NCBI RefSeq assembly: GCF_018449435.1
Contig: NZ_JAHCMU010000011.1
Coordinates: 62,001 to 126,000, forward strand
Direction: 5' to 3'
DNA from: Flagellimonas sp. 389
GTDB taxonomy: Bacteria; Bacteroidota; Bacteroidia; Flavobacteriales; Flavobacteriaceae
DNA: 64,000 bases
Shown: positions 40,486-50,104 of the stretch, piece after piece
Position numbering within the stretch: the stretch's first letter is position 1
Layout of the letters: each line of letters begins with the position of its first letter
Program-made: the position numbers and the translations under genes
Notes under the pieces: model-generated
Database searches by the model: none
What the model was told of the DNA's origin: nothing
What the model saw: the letters and a program-made list of their open reading frames with translations, nothing else

Positions 40486-41250
40486 CTATTTTCCACTGTA
40501 GTTTTCATCAATATAGGCTATAGCTTCTTTTTGGGTAAGAGCGGTAAAACCTTTGTAGCGGCTGTGTACATCTATAATTTCGTCCAAAGCTTTTTCAATA
40601 AGCTCTTTGTTTTTCCATGTCTTTAATTCTTTGACAACTGTTACCAGACATCCTTTCTTATATGAGATTTGCCCTAAAACATGGATAAGGGTATTTTTTA
40701 CACGGGCCGTTGTATCATGCTGTAATTCTTTTAGTAAAGGCAGAATATCCTGAGGATGTTTTCGTCCCCTTAATTCTATGCCGTGGCAAATTTCACGCCT
40801 AACCTCCTTATCTGGATGACGAATGTAATTTTTTGCCCAGTTCAAAACAGGAACAGGGTTTTTGTCTCCCATTTTTTTGATGGAACCTATAACCGCATTT
40901 CTTACGGAATGATGCTCATCAAATAATCCTTGGTCAAAAAAGTGTTCTACATTTTCAAAATTGATTTTACCTAATTCTCCAGCTGCATTGATTACTGTCT
41001 GTCTTACTTTTTCAGATTCAGATTTCAGGAGTTTATCAAGAACATTGACAATGTTGGATACATCGATAGTGCCATTTTTGTATATTTTGCCAATAGTTAA
41101 ATAACCAGCTTTTCTGATATAGGTATCTTCATCGGAAAAGTATTTGAAAATCGATTCTGTTTCCTTTTTTTGGAAATCATGAAGTATATCCGACTCAATT
41201 TTATGAACCAGGTCTTTTCGCTTTTCTTTTGACAAATCATAAAAACCCAT
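40486..41250 (-). CDS. HEAT-repeat protein
   Basis: The 254-residue protein is built of HEAT-like helix pairs: RKAGYLTIGKIYK, VRQTVINAAGELGKIN, VRNAVIGSIKKMGD, VRREICHGIELRGRKH and VKNTLIHVLGQISYKKG. No signal or membrane segment is present. Such proteins bind other proteins or DNA; DNA alkylation repair proteins share the fold but the catalytic residues cannot be claimed here. It is 12 bases after the TfoX-like gene, hence in the same operon. Confidence 0.85.
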   Translation of the reverse strand: MGFYDLSKEKRKDLVHKIESDILHDFQKKETESIFKYFSDEDTYIRKAGYLTIGKIYKNGTIDVSNIVNVLDKLLKSESEKVRQTVINAAGELGKINFENVEHFFDQGLFDEHHSVRNAVIGSIKKMGDKNPVPVLNWAKNYIRHPDKEVRREICHGIELRGRKHPQDILPLLKELQHDTTARVKNTLIHVLGQISYKKGCLVTVVKELKTWKNKELIEKALDEIIDVHSRYKGFTALTQKEAIAYIDENYSGK

Positions 41251-41262
41251 TCTTGGAGAAAT

Positions 41263-41586
41263 TTATTTTGAAGGCAATGACATGACGTACTCAAATCCTT
41301 TTTGAAGATACTCTCCTAGCTTTTTTTTATCTATAAATAATGATTTAGGAATCAAAACATACTCTCGCATTGTAGCGCCATACGATTTAAAAGGTTGTGC
41401 CCCATAGGCTTTATCGAATGCATCAGTATCTTCTTTTGAAAGTCGAATCCCCAATTCCCCATCTTTATTGAGTTGTGAGAACATATGACCATTCACAGAT
41501 GTATATGGCATTGTTTTTCCTTTTCTTTCAAAATTAGGATTGGACTCAACAATTTCATTGTATATTTTTAACACATTTTCTCTCAT
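41263..41586 (-). CDS. TfoX N-terminal-like domain protein
   Basis: The 107-residue protein has the order of strands and the wording of a TfoX_N-type domain: MPYTSVNGHMFSQLNKDGEL, GIRLSKEDTDAFDK and SYGATMREYVLIPKSLF. TfoX is a competence regulator in some bacteria, but single-domain members in Bacteroidetes have no shown function. It sits between an acetyltransferase and the HEAT gene in a tight operon. Confidence 0.65.
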   Translation of the reverse strand: MRENVLKIYNEIVESNPNFERKGKTMPYTSVNGHMFSQLNKDGELGIRLSKEDTDAFDKAYGAQPFKSYGATMREYVLIPKSLFIDKKKLGEYLQKGFEYVMSLPSK

Positions 41587-41594
41587 ATCTCTAT

Positions 41595-42110
41595 TTATAT
41601 AAGGTTTTTAGCCATGGCTTGAAATTCAAAAAGTTCTTTTCCAATTTGGAAATCATGATTACCTATTTTATCGAAATCATTTTTTTCATAAAATGTAATG
41701 GCCCTTGTGTTACTTTTTAATACGGAAAGCCAAATATTTTCAGAGTTATTGGCTGCCGCTCTCTCCAAAACTTTATTTTGTAGTTCCCGTCCAACTCCAA
41801 CGGATAAAAAGTCCTTTAAAACATATATTTTTTGAAGTTGAGATACATTTTGCGAGTTGATGAATTTTGATGGAGAATGGAGCTTTAGCTTGGCATATCC
41901 TGCAGGTAGGTCGTCAACATAAGCTAGCCAAAAAACGTTGTTCGGTTTGTTGAGACTGACACGTAATTTTGGAACATTAAAAGTTCTCGACAAGTAATCT
42001 TGTAAATCTTTTTTATTGTTAAAATAATGACCAAAAGTTTCCGTAAAGGTAAATCTTGCCAATAGAGCAATATAAGCTGCATCTTCTTTTTTAGCTTCAA
42101 TGATATGCAT
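41595..42110 (-). CDS. GNAT-family N-acetyltransferase
   Basis: I start at the ATG at 42110 (MHIIEAKKEDAAYIALLA), where the GNAT fold begins; an earlier in-frame ATG at 42137 lies inside the ABC gene. The acetyl-CoA site is KIYVLKDFLSVGVGRELQNK, and IWLSVLKSNTRAITFYEKNDF is the C-terminal motif. The start overlaps the end of the ABC gene by 14 bases. The substrate is unknown. Confidence 0.88.
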   Translation of the reverse strand: MHIIEAKKEDAAYIALLARFTFTETFGHYFNNKKDLQDYLSRTFNVPKLRVSLNKPNNVFWLAYVDDLPAGYAKLKLHSPSKFINSQNVSQLQKIYVLKDFLSVGVGRELQNKVLERAAANNSENIWLSVLKSNTRAITFYEKNDFDKIGNHDFQIGKELFEFQAMAKNLI

Positions 42111-43356
42111 GTTGTCTGGTTTTTCCAGTTGCTCCATTTGAGTCTGTCGTTTCTAAAATATAATCAAACCGGGGTAACAACCCATTTTCCTTTCTATGGG
42201 AAACAAAAACAATTGCAGTATCACTTTCTTTAGCGATTTTGTTCACCAAAGCTATAAATAGCCCTGTACTTTTTTCATCCAATCCGGCTGTTGGCTCATC
42301 CAGAATTAACAACGGAGGATGTTTTATCATTGCTCTCGCGGTCATAACAAGCCTTTTTTCGCCCGTAGTAAGTGATAAAAACTTCATGTCTTTCTTATTG
42401 TGCAATTGTAAAAGTTTTAACCATGATAAAGCCAATTTTTTTTCCTGGTCGGTTGGATAGTTGTAAAGCCCAATTGAGTCGTAAAGTCCGGAGAGTATCA
42501 TATTTTCCAAACTATGGTAACCGTTAAACTTGTCTGTCATTGATGGCGTGTAGTACCCTATTCTTTTCTTGATGTCCCATACGCTTTCACCACTCCCTTT
42601 CTTTTGCCCGAATATAGTTAGGTCTTGTCCATATCCTTTATGGCTATCCCCGGTTATCATAGATAGCATAGTGGTCTTTCCGCTTCCGTTGGGTCCGATC
42701 AATTGCCAAAACTCCCCCTTTTTTATGGCCCAATCAATACTGTCCAAAACTTTACGCCCATCAAAACTTACAGATACGTTCCTAAATTGAACAAGTTCAT
42801 TTTCTTTAACTTCAATGGTATGCAGAGGAGGTGGAATGGTTCCAGTGAACTGAAGTTCTGCTTTTTGGTTTGCGGTCAAAAACAAATCGAACGATGCATA
42901 TTTTTCTAATTTGTCCCCATCTAACTTATGGTAATTTGAAGAGATGGGCAGCACATCATCCAAACGGCTTATGATTTGAATGAGTATGGTTGACTTGGAA
43001 ATGGATATCAACTTTTTTCTAAGAATGGTCTGCGTTTCTGCATCCAGATTATCGAAGGGGTTGACCAAAACCAAAAAATCAGGTTTTTCTTTTGATATGT
43101 AATCCAGTAGTACTTTTTTTTGTTCTCCACTACTCATGGATTTTAAGGGCTGGTAAACTCCTTCGGTAATAATCTTTATATCGTGCCTTTCCTCTTCGTC
43201 CATAAAACGCTCAATTTCTGATTTGGAAAATAGAAGTCCTGTCTTCCCATTCAATTCGCTAAATGCTTCCGAATGGCCTTTCAACAATTTATTGACCAAA
43301 ACATCTGTTTTGGAACTGTTGTCCGTGAGAATTGTGTGATTTTTAGCTTGGGTCAT
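42097..43356 (-). CDS. Tandem ABC ATPase with degenerate first domain (ModF/YlmA-like)
   Basis: I start at ATG 43356 (MTQAKNHTILTDNSSK), giving 419 residues. There is no membrane domain. The C-terminal ATPase domain is complete: Walker A GPNGSGKTT (221-229), Walker B LLILDEPTAGLD, though the signature is LTTGE, not LSGGQ. The N-terminal domain has a signature SSGEQKK (75-81) and a Walker-B-like FLVLVNPFDNLD (94-105), but no Walker A at all, so it can complete one site but not bind nucleotide by itself in the usual way. ModF-type proteins are tandem and soluble; the function here is unknown. Confidence 0.85.
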   Translation of the reverse strand: MTQAKNHTILTDNSSKTDVLVNKLLKGHSEAFSELNGKTGLLFSKSEIERFMDEEERHDIKIITEGVYQPLKSMSSGEQKKVLLDYISKEKPDFLVLVNPFDNLDAETQTILRKKLISISKSTILIQIISRLDDVLPISSNYHKLDGDKLEKYASFDLFLTANQKAELQFTGTIPPPLHTIEVKENELVQFRNVSVSFDGRKVLDSIDWAIKKGEFWQLIGPNGSGKTTMLSMITGDSHKGYGQDLTIFGQKKGSGESVWDIKKRIGYYTPSMTDKFNGYHSLENMILSGLYDSIGLYNYPTDQEKKLALSWLKLLQLHNKKDMKFLSLTTGEKRLVMTARAMIKHPPLLILDEPTAGLDEKSTGLFIALVNKIAKESDTAIVFVSHRKENGLLPRFDYILETTDSNGATGKTRQHAYH

Positions 43357-43404
43357 TTTAAAGTGGGCATGTAACGAAAGGTGCAATGCACTTCAAAATA
43401 AAGA

Positions 43405-43929
43405 TTATCCTTGGTTTACCCTAAAAATATGGACAGGATTGTCCTTGTATGTAGTTGTTTTATCCAAAAACATCCCATTTTTTTCGGCTACCTTTTGAGA
43501 AGGAATGTTATCGATATGAATAATGGAAATAAGTGAATCCGAAAAGTTATTTTGGAAAGCGTAATCTCTACATTTTTTGGCGGCTTCAAAGGCAAAGCCT
43601 TGTAACCAAAATTTTGGTAAGATGGAATATCCAATCTCGAGTTCTTCCGTTCCATCAACATTTTGAACCAAGAGTCCACATAAGCCTACAAGTTGTTCCG
43701 TGTCTTTTAAAACTAAGACATTCATGCCGCCCAAATTCATTTCATACCGTTCAAAAATTCTATCAAATTGTTCCGTACATGCTTTAATGGGGTCTGGTTC
43801 GAGGCCATCCCAATATTTAGTGGATAAAGGATTGAGATAGAAAGGAAGCCAATGGTCAAAGTCCGAAGGAGTAACTTTTCTGAACAATAAACGCTGCGTG
43901 GTTTCGTCTTCTAAAAGATATTTTGGCAT
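43405..43929 (-). CDS. GNAT-family N-acetyltransferase (RimJ/RimL type)
   Basis: I start at the ATG at 43929 (MPKYLLEDETTQRLLFRK), which overlaps the stop of the DUF192 gene as TAATG; upstream in-frame codons belong to that gene's region. The 174-residue protein has the RimJ/RimL order: TQRLLFRKVTPSDF, LVGLCGLLVQNVDG, GYSILPKFWLQGFAFEAAKK and NIPSQKVAEKNGMF. The substrate is unknown. It is the last gene of the lgt - DUF192 - acetyltransferase run. Confidence 0.87.
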   Translation of the reverse strand: MPKYLLEDETTQRLLFRKVTPSDFDHWLPFYLNPLSTKYWDGLEPDPIKACTEQFDRIFERYEMNLGGMNVLVLKDTEQLVGLCGLLVQNVDGTEELEIGYSILPKFWLQGFAFEAAKKCRDYAFQNNFSDSLISIIHIDNIPSQKVAEKNGMFLDKTTTYKDNPVHIFRVNQG

Positions 43930-44411
43930 TACTCTTTTGTGAAAGAAATTATATCTCCAACTTCCAATCCCCAAGTATCTGAAAGACCTGCGTTTATTTC
44001 CAGTACATATTTTACCGGAACCTGAGAGGAAAGTCCTGTCTCGTTAAAAGGTTGGGCGTTCTTTTGGAAACTGGCAATTTTTAGGTCTTCATCGATATAG
44101 ATAATATCCAAAGGGAATTCGGTATTCTTCATATAGAACGAATGCATGGCTACATCAGGAAAAATAAACAACATTCCTTGATGGTCTTCCATGGACTCGC
44201 GGTACATCAACCCTGTTTGGGTCTCATATTCAGATTCAGCTATTTCAATATCCAAAGTGGTCAAGATGGAATCTGTTTCAGATCGTGTAACGGTAAGTGA
44301 GCCTTCTTTGGTAAAACCTATGGTTTCGGTTTTTATTTCTTGCTTGGATTCTGTCTTGCATGAAATTAATAGCATACTGAAAACCAGTAGCAATAGGAGA
44401 AATCTCTTCAT
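43929..44411 (-). CDS. DUF192 lipoprotein
   Basis: The 160-residue protein starts with a lipoprotein signal (lipobox MLLISC, Cys18) and carries a DUF192 domain: IEIAESEYETQTGLMYRESM, GMLFIFP, FYMKNTEFPLDIIYIDED and KYVLEINAG. The fold is known, the role is not. It begins directly after the lgt stop (44412), so it is co-transcribed with the enzyme that lipidates it. Confidence 0.92.
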   Translation of the reverse strand: MKRFLLLLLVFSMLLISCKTESKQEIKTETIGFTKEGSLTVTRSETDSILTTLDIEIAESEYETQTGLMYRESMEDHQGMLFIFPDVAMHSFYMKNTEFPLDIIYIDEDLKIASFQKNAQPFNETGLSSQVPVKYVLEINAGLSDTWGLEVGDIISFTKE

Positions 44412-45380
44412 TTATTGGGCTATTTTGGATGGATTTGGCCTAAACATGAAATATAATCCAACAATGATCATAGGAATGCTTAGCCATTGTCCTGTAGAAA
44501 GAAGGCCTAAAGATTCTTCAAAGCCTCCTTGACTCTTTTTAAAATATTCCACAAAAAAGCGTACTGTCCAAAGGCCGACCATAAAAACTCCGAACAAATA
44601 TCCGATCTTGTCTTTTTTATCCGTTTTCCAATACAAAAAGTATAGGGCTAGAAAAACGAACACGTAGCATATAGCTTCGTATAGTTGCGCAGGATGTCGA
44701 TAAGGAATCGATTCCAGTACACTTGAAAACTCTGGATTATTCTCAATGGTCTTGTATGCTGCGCTAGCTGTTTTCTCATTGGTAATCGACATTGCTTTAT
44801 AAGCGGGCATATCATCTGAATCCCGTATAAACCGAGTTGCCAAAGCAAATGATTTATCAACGACCCTACCATTTATCTCCGAATTGAAAAAATTTCCCAA
44901 CCGAACAAAAGCGGTTCCTATGGCCGAAGCAACAACCATTCTGTCCAACAACCATAGCATTTTAATGTCTTTCCATTTTCTACAGTAAAGCCAAACACCT
45001 ATAATCGCAGCGATAGTTGCTCCATGGCTTGCCAATCCCGTGAATCCTGTGAACTCATATCCATTGATAAAACCAAATAAGGAACCTTTAGAACTTTCCC
45101 GTATCGGTAATAAAATTTCAATTAAATGATTTTTATAATAATCCCAATCGTAGAAAAAAACATGTCCCAAACGAGCACCCAACATGATGGATACAACTCC
45201 ATGAATAAAAAGTGAATCCAATTTTTCCATGGATTTTTTTTCATTCAAAAAGATACGCTTCATAATAAACCAGCCAGCTACAAAGGCCGCTATCCAGAGC
45301 AAATTATAATATTTAATCTGAATAAACCCTAATTTAAAAAGGGTGCCATCGGGGTTCCAATTAAAGCCTAGGAAGTACAT
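44412..45380 (-). CDS. lgt: Prolipoprotein diacylglyceryl transferase
   Basis: Lgt moves diacylglycerol to the lipobox cysteine of prelipoproteins in the inner membrane. The 322-residue protein has the family motifs ARLGHVFFYDW, GLASHGATIAAIIGVW, RLGNFFNSEINGR and HPAQLYEAICY. It is longer than the usual 260-290 because of an insertion of about 45 residues between the NSEINGR motif and RHPAQLYE; this is common in Bacteroidetes. The 3' neighbour is a lipoprotein gene. A VNTR-like region lies upstream. Confidence 0.96.
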   Translation of the reverse strand: MYFLGFNWNPDGTLFKLGFIQIKYYNLLWIAAFVAGWFIMKRIFLNEKKSMEKLDSLFIHGVVSIMLGARLGHVFFYDWDYYKNHLIEILLPIRESSKGSLFGFINGYEFTGFTGLASHGATIAAIIGVWLYCRKWKDIKMLWLLDRMVVASAIGTAFVRLGNFFNSEINGRVVDKSFALATRFIRDSDDMPAYKAMSITNEKTASAAYKTIENNPEFSSVLESIPYRHPAQLYEAICYVFVFLALYFLYWKTDKKDKIGYLFGVFMVGLWTVRFFVEYFKKSQGGFEESLGLLSTGQWLSIPMIIVGLYFMFRPNPSKIAQ

Positions 45381-45422
45381 GTATTAAATTTTGGGCTAAG
45401 ATAATTAAATAGATGTTAGTAG

Positions 45423-45450
45423 TCAGTGGTCAGTGGTCAGTGGTCAGTGG
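45423..45450. repeat. Four tandem copies of TCAGTGG
   Basis: The seven-base unit TCAGTGG is repeated four times without change. It lies in the 234-base gap between lgt and yidD. Confidence 0.85.
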
Positions 45451-45515
45451 TTCTGTTGTCGGTTGCTTGTTTCTGTAATTGGATTTTGTCTTTGCACTTG
45501 CACTTATAGTTTTGA

Positions 45516-45609
45516 ATTTGATTTTTGAACTTGAACTTGAACTTTGAGTTTGTATTTGATTTTTGAACTTGAACTTGAACTTGAACTTGAACTTTGAGTT
45601 TGTATTTGA
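45516..45609. repeat. Nested tandem repeat of GAACTT units
   Basis: Two tandem copies of a unit that opens TTTGATTTTTGAAC and ends TTTGAGTTTGTA each contain a run of GAACTT hexamers, about three in the first copy and five in the second. The minus strand stays open through it but codes only for low-complexity KVQVQVQ-like sequence. No gene is claimed in the gap. Confidence 0.8.
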
Positions 45610-45614
45610 ATTTT

Positions 45615-45842
45615 TTAAGGAACAGGATCATAGCCTTTGCCACCCCACGGATTACAGCTAAAAATTCTTTTTATGGATAGCCACCCTCCTTTGAACAATC
45701 CATGTTTTTTGAGTGCTTCCAACGTATATGCAGAACAGGTAGGGGAGTATCTACAGGTTGCTGGAGTGTATGGTGATATTAAAAGTTGATATAGCCTCAC
45801 CAACAGTACAAAAGGAGCGATAAGGATTTTTTTGATTGACAT
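45615..45842 (-). CDS. yidD: Membrane protein insertion efficiency factor YidD
   Basis: The 75-residue protein matches YidD along its length: [34 protein letters not shown] and [24 protein letters not shown] (the last given as a run of short motifs, C-N-P-W-G-G at its end). YidD is an amphipathic inner-membrane protein that helps YidC. It lies 31 bases after cysS and is probably the last gene of the folE-cysS-yidD run. Confidence 0.95.
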   Translation of the reverse strand: MSIKKILIAPFVLLVRLYQLLISPYTPATCRYSPTCSAYTLEALKKHGLFKGGWLSIKRIFSCNPWGGKGYDPVP

Positions 45843-45873
45843 TCCTTTTAATGTTTGCTATACCTTCTTAAGA

Positions 45874-47355
45874 TTAATTTACGCTAAAGCTAGTGCCATC
45901 TTTTCCATCTTTGAGCTGAATGCCCAAAACAGTCAATTTATCTCTAATCTGATCAGAAGTTGCAAAATCTTTATTAGCTCTGGCCTGATTTCGAAGCTCG
46001 ATGAGCAAGTCCATTACACCATCCAACGTATTGGAATCATCCTTTACAACGACTTGATTCTCTAATCCCAAAACATCATACGCAAAAGTGTTCAAGGTTT
46101 GCTGTAGTATGGCTTTGTCCTCTTCGGTTATAGTTTCTGTACCTTCTTTAATTAGGTTAATGTGCTTTACGGCTTCAAAAAGATGTGCGATTAATATCGG
46201 GGTGTTAAAATTATCGTTCATGGCATCATAGCACTTCTGTTTCCATTGAGCAAGGTCAAAATCAGATGTAGAACCTATTTTGACTTTCTCTAGATTATCC
46301 ATAGCGTCCATTAGACGATAGTATCCTTTTTCGGAAGCTAATAATGCATCGTCACTCAAATCCAAAATACTGGTATAATGGGCTTGCATCATAAAAAATC
46401 GTACTACGGAAGGTGCATAAGCTTTACTGAGTATATCATTGTCGCCACTGAAAATCTCTGAAGGATAAATATTGTTCCCAGTAGATTTTGACATTTTTTT
46501 ACCGTTCAAGGTCAGCATATTCGCATGTAACCAATATTTAACGGGAGATTTTCCGGTACAAGCTTCGGCCTGGGCTATTTCGCATTCATGGTGCGGAAAC
46601 TTTAAGTCCATTCCTCCACCATGTATATCAAATGTCTCCCCTAAATATTTTGTGCTCATGGCAGTACATTCCAGATGCCATCCGGGAAAACCATCGCCCC
46701 ATGGGGAAGGCCATCTCATGATATGTTGTGGCTCGGCTCTTTTCCATAGTGCAAAATCTTGCGGATTTCGTTTTTCATCCTGTGCAGAAAGTTCGCGGGT
46801 ATTGGCAATCATATCTTCCAATTTTCTTCCGCTAAGCTTGCCGTAATCATTGCTCTCGCTGAACTTTACAACATCAAAATATACAGAGCCGTTTACTTCG
46901 TAGGCAATACCTTTTTCTAAGATTTCTTTGATAATCTCTATTTGCTCTATAATATGGCCCGTTGCCGTGGGTTCAATACTAGGGGGCAAAAAGTTGAGTT
47001 TTTGAAGCGTGTTATGAAAATCGACCGTATACCGCTGCACAACTTCCATCGGTTCAATCTGCTCTAACTTGGCCTTTTTTGCAATTTTATCCTCGCCATC
47101 GTCAGCATCATTTTCCAAATGTCCGGCATCCGTTATATTACGAACGTACCGCACTTTGTATCCCAAATGTTTAAAATATCTAAAAATCATATCAAAGGAC
47201 ATAAAGGTGCGGCAGTTTCCTAAATGTACGTTACTGTAAACCGTAGGACCGCAGACGTACATACCAATATGGTCTTCATTGATAGGCTCAAAAATTTCTT
47301 TCTTCCCAGAAAGTGAATTGTATACTTTTAGGTTTTGGCTTTTGTAAAGTTGCAT
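45874..47355 (-). CDS. cysS: Cysteinyl-tRNA synthetase
   Basis: The enzyme charges tRNA-Cys. The 493-residue protein is a class I synthetase with [16 protein letters not shown] (Cys35 is a zinc ligand, HLGN at 44-47 is the HIGH motif), [10 protein letters not shown], the zinc-binding [17 protein letters not shown] and KMSKS near residue 285. It follows folE after 14 bases. Confidence 0.98.
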   Translation of the reverse strand: MQLYKSQNLKVYNSLSGKKEIFEPINEDHIGMYVCGPTVYSNVHLGNCRTFMSFDMIFRYFKHLGYKVRYVRNITDAGHLENDADDGEDKIAKKAKLEQIEPMEVVQRYTVDFHNTLQKLNFLPPSIEPTATGHIIEQIEIIKEILEKGIAYEVNGSVYFDVVKFSESNDYGKLSGRKLEDMIANTRELSAQDEKRNPQDFALWKRAEPQHIMRWPSPWGDGFPGWHLECTAMSTKYLGETFDIHGGGMDLKFPHHECEIAQAEACTGKSPVKYWLHANMLTLNGKKMSKSTGNNIYPSEIFSGDNDILSKAYAPSVVRFFMMQAHYTSILDLSDDALLASEKGYYRLMDAMDNLEKVKIGSTSDFDLAQWKQKCYDAMNDNFNTPILIAHLFEAVKHINLIKEGTETITEEDKAILQQTLNTFAYDVLGLENQVVVKDDSNTLDGVMDLLIELRNQARANKDFATSDQIRDKLTVLGIQLKDGKDGTSFSVN

Positions 47356-47369
47356 TGAAAAGTTAATGG

Positions 47370-48050
47370 TTAAAAGTCGGTCTCTAGGTTGATATAATCC
47401 AAAAATTCTCTTCGTACAGCCTCATCCTTGAATTTTCCACCATATTCTGCGGTAACGGTGCTGCTTTCAATATCCCGTATCCCCCTGGAATTTACGCAGA
47501 GATGTTTGGCATCCATGACACATGCAACATCTTCGGTTCCCAATACTTTTTGTAATTCTTTGACAACCTGAATGTTCAATCGCTCCTGAACTTGTGGGCG
47601 TTTTGCAAAATAATCCACGATACGGTTCATTTTAGACAGTCCAACAACGGTGCCATTGGAAATATAGGCAATATGGGCCCTTCCGATTATTGGTAATAAA
47701 TGGTGCTCACAAGTGGAGTAGAGTACAATATTTTTCTCCACCAGCATCTCGCCATATTTGTACTTGTTTTCAAATGTTGAAGAGTTTGGTTTTCTATCTG
47801 GATGTAAGCCTCCAAAGATTTCGTTAACGTACATTTTAGCTACTCTTTTTGGAGTGCCTTTAAGGCTATCGTCATCCAAATCAAGTCCAAGTGCCAACAT
47901 TATTTCCCGTACACTCTTTTGTATTCTTTCGATCTTTTCCTCATCACTCAGTACAAAGGCATCTTTTCTGATAGGTGTCTCGGTAGAAGTGCCAACGTGG
48001 TCATTGCCTCTTTCTTCATGTTGTTCATCCAAAGCCTGCTCTAGTTTCAT
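47370..48050 (-). CDS. folE: GTP cyclohydrolase I
   Basis: FolE turns GTP into 7,8-dihydroneopterin triphosphate, the first step of folate synthesis. The 226-residue protein has a 35-residue N-terminal extension of low similarity, then the core with [17 protein letters not shown] (zinc Cys and His), [20 protein letters not shown], the third zinc Cys in [13 protein letters not shown] and a C-terminal EFLDYIN. It heads the folE-cysS-yidD run. Confidence 0.97.
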   Translation of the reverse strand: MKLEQALDEQHEERGNDHVGTSTETPIRKDAFVLSDEEKIERIQKSVREIMLALGLDLDDDSLKGTPKRVAKMYVNEIFGGLHPDRKPNSSTFENKYKYGEMLVEKNIVLYSTCEHHLLPIIGRAHIAYISNGTVVGLSKMNRIVDYFAKRPQVQERLNIQVVKELQKVLGTEDVACVMDAKHLCVNSRGIRDIESSTVTAEYGGKFKDEAVRREFLDYINLETDF

Positions 48051-48184
48051 TTGTTAAATATTCAAGGAAGCAAAGATATACATTAATAGGCTATTTAACA
48101 TCTGGTAGTCCTAGTTTGGCAACATAAATTATTGCCAAAAGAAAAGCCACTATATTTTTATAATACCCAAACCTACAACCATTT

Positions 48185-49990
48185 ATGGTGAAATCGTGTA
48201 TAGGAATCTTATTCTTGGTGTTTTTGTGCCAAATAGCCCGTTCGCAGGTCTTACCCGACTGTGCAGATGCGGTACCTATTTGCAACAACACACCAATAAA
48301 TGTAGGAGCCAACGGTTTTGGCGTAGATGACTTTGGTGGTGATGGTTCAAGTGGATGCCTTGAGCGAACGCTTTCCGGGGCGATAGAATCCAATTCGGCG
48401 TGGTACAGGTTTAGGACAGGAGCTTCGGGTCAGTTGGGTTTTAATATAGGGCACGATAGTACAGAGGATTGGGACTTTGCCTTGTATAGAGCTAGTGACT
48501 GTAATAATTTAGGGGAACCCGTACGGTGCAATTTTTTCGATAATAGTGATTTTAAAACATTTTTGGGAGTGGGGGAAGATCCTACGGGAGATGTAGATTC
48601 CGTTCACTATGAAGATTGGTTAGACGTAAGTGTAGGTGAGGAATATTACTTGCTCATTAATAATTTCAGTAATGTGAATTCTGGATTTTCGATTCAGTTC
48701 ACGGGAAATATTCTTGTTACAGACCCAATGAACGCCTTGGACTGCTCTATAGTAGACAATCTCTTGGGCCCTCCCATTGCTGCCTGCGAAAATGAGACCG
48801 TAGTTTTGGATGCCACAACCACAGGTGCAACAAATTATGAATGGTATAGCAATAATGGTACCGGATTCCAGCTACTGGCAGCAGCTAGTGGAAGTCCAAC
48901 ATTACAGATATTGAATTCTGCTATGTATAGGGTAGTGGTTTCAACACCTACAGGTTCTTTGATCAGTGACGTTCAAGTAGCCTTCAATGTCATACCCACT
49001 ACGGCATCAATAACTGATGAAATACTGTGCTATACAGCAAATTTAGAAGTTGATTTGGAACTAAAGGATTTTGAAGCACTGGGAACACAGGACCCAGATA
49101 GTTTTATTGTTAGTTATCATAGCTCTCAAGCGGATGCGAATCAAGGGATTGATCCATTTTCCAAAACATATCAAAAAGGCTTGGGACAAGAGACCATTTA
49201 TGTGCGGACAACTTCTTTGGCCAATCCCAATTGCTATGATGCCTCTGAAAGTTTTGTTTTAAATACCATAGAAACACCTGAACTCACTTTTCCTGAAGAA
49301 GTGATCATATGTGAGGATAATAATGGTATCGTCATTGGGGAAACTGCTCCCAATCCAAGTTATAGTTATCAATGGAGTACTGGTGAGCAAACCCCGAACA
49401 TAACAATTTCGCAGGATGGAGATTACAACTTGACTGTTACGAACTCATCAAATGGTATACTTTGTACTGAAAATAGAACCGTTCGTGTGCAAACTTCGGT
49501 TTTACCTGTCATCTCGGATATAGAAATAGAAGACCTTAGTTCAAGCAATACGGTAACTGTTGTAACAGAAGTAGTAGGAGAATTTGAATATCGTTTGGAT
49601 GAAGGTACTTTTCAGACTAGTAGTGTTTTTGAAGGGGTCCCGGCAGGGGTTCACACGGTAACTATGAGAGATATCTTTGGTTGCGGGGAAGTTGTGGAAA
49701 ACATTGTGGTTGTAGGCTTTTTGGCTATTTTCTCTCCAAATGGGGATGTGCTCAACGAAACATGGCATGTTGAAGGTTTATCTGAATTGAATTCCCCGGT
49801 TGTTACCATCTATGATCGTTATGGAAAGTTGCTTAAAGAACTGACGGAATTTAGTCCGGGTTGGGATGGAAATTTTGATGGCAGACCGCTTCCCTCTACT
49901 GATTATTGGTTCAAATTATCCTATTTGGATGAAAACGGAAATAGGATGAACGCGAAGTATTTACGGAATCATTTCTCCTTGAGAAGATAG
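48185..49990 (+). CDS. T9SS type B-sorted surface protein, paralogue 1
   Basis: The 601-residue protein has a signal peptide (about 1-21, ending IARSQ), an N-terminal domain opening LPDCADAVPICNNTPINVG, two or three immunoglobulin-like regions (for example YEWYSNNGTGFQLL and YSYQWSTGEQTPNI) and a C-terminal type B sorting domain (about 515-601): FSPNGDVLNETW, TIYDRYGKLLKEL, GWDGNFDGRPLPSTDYWF. Type B substrates are exported by the gliding-linked type IX system and often stay at the surface. It is the upstream member of a tandem pair with 50105-51550. Confidence 0.9.
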   Translation: MVKSCIGILFLVFLCQIARSQVLPDCADAVPICNNTPINVGANGFGVDDFGGDGSSGCLERTLSGAIESNSAWYRFRTGASGQLGFNIGHDSTEDWDFALYRASDCNNLGEPVRCNFFDNSDFKTFLGVGEDPTGDVDSVHYEDWLDVSVGEEYYLLINNFSNVNSGFSIQFTGNILVTDPMNALDCSIVDNLLGPPIAACENETVVLDATTTGATNYEWYSNNGTGFQLLAAASGSPTLQILNSAMYRVVVSTPTGSLISDVQVAFNVIPTTASITDEILCYTANLEVDLELKDFEALGTQDPDSFIVSYHSSQADANQGIDPFSKTYQKGLGQETIYVRTTSLANPNCYDASESFVLNTIETPELTFPEEVIICEDNNGIVIGETAPNPSYSYQWSTGEQTPNITISQDGDYNLTVTNSSNGILCTENRTVRVQTSVLPVISDIEIEDLSSSNTVTVVTEVVGEFEYRLDEGTFQTSSVFEGVPAGVHTVTMRDIFGCGEVVENIVVVGFLAIFSPNGDVLNETWHVEGLSELNSPVVTIYDRYGKLLKELTEFSPGWDGNFDGRPLPSTDYWFKLSYLDENGNRMNAKYLRNHFSLRR

Positions 49991-50104
49991 GCAAAAATGC
50001 ATTTTATCGATTAACTGTATAATTTTTCGGTCAAAAAATACTAAAAACTCATTTTGGGCAGTTATACAGGTTATACTTAGTATAATCTTTAGCCCCACAA
50101 TTCT

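Noticed and set aside
45437..45643. Minus-strand frame with KVQVQVQ and KFKFKFK runs
   Set aside because: It is a translation of the GAACTT repeat and overlaps the end of yidD in another frame.
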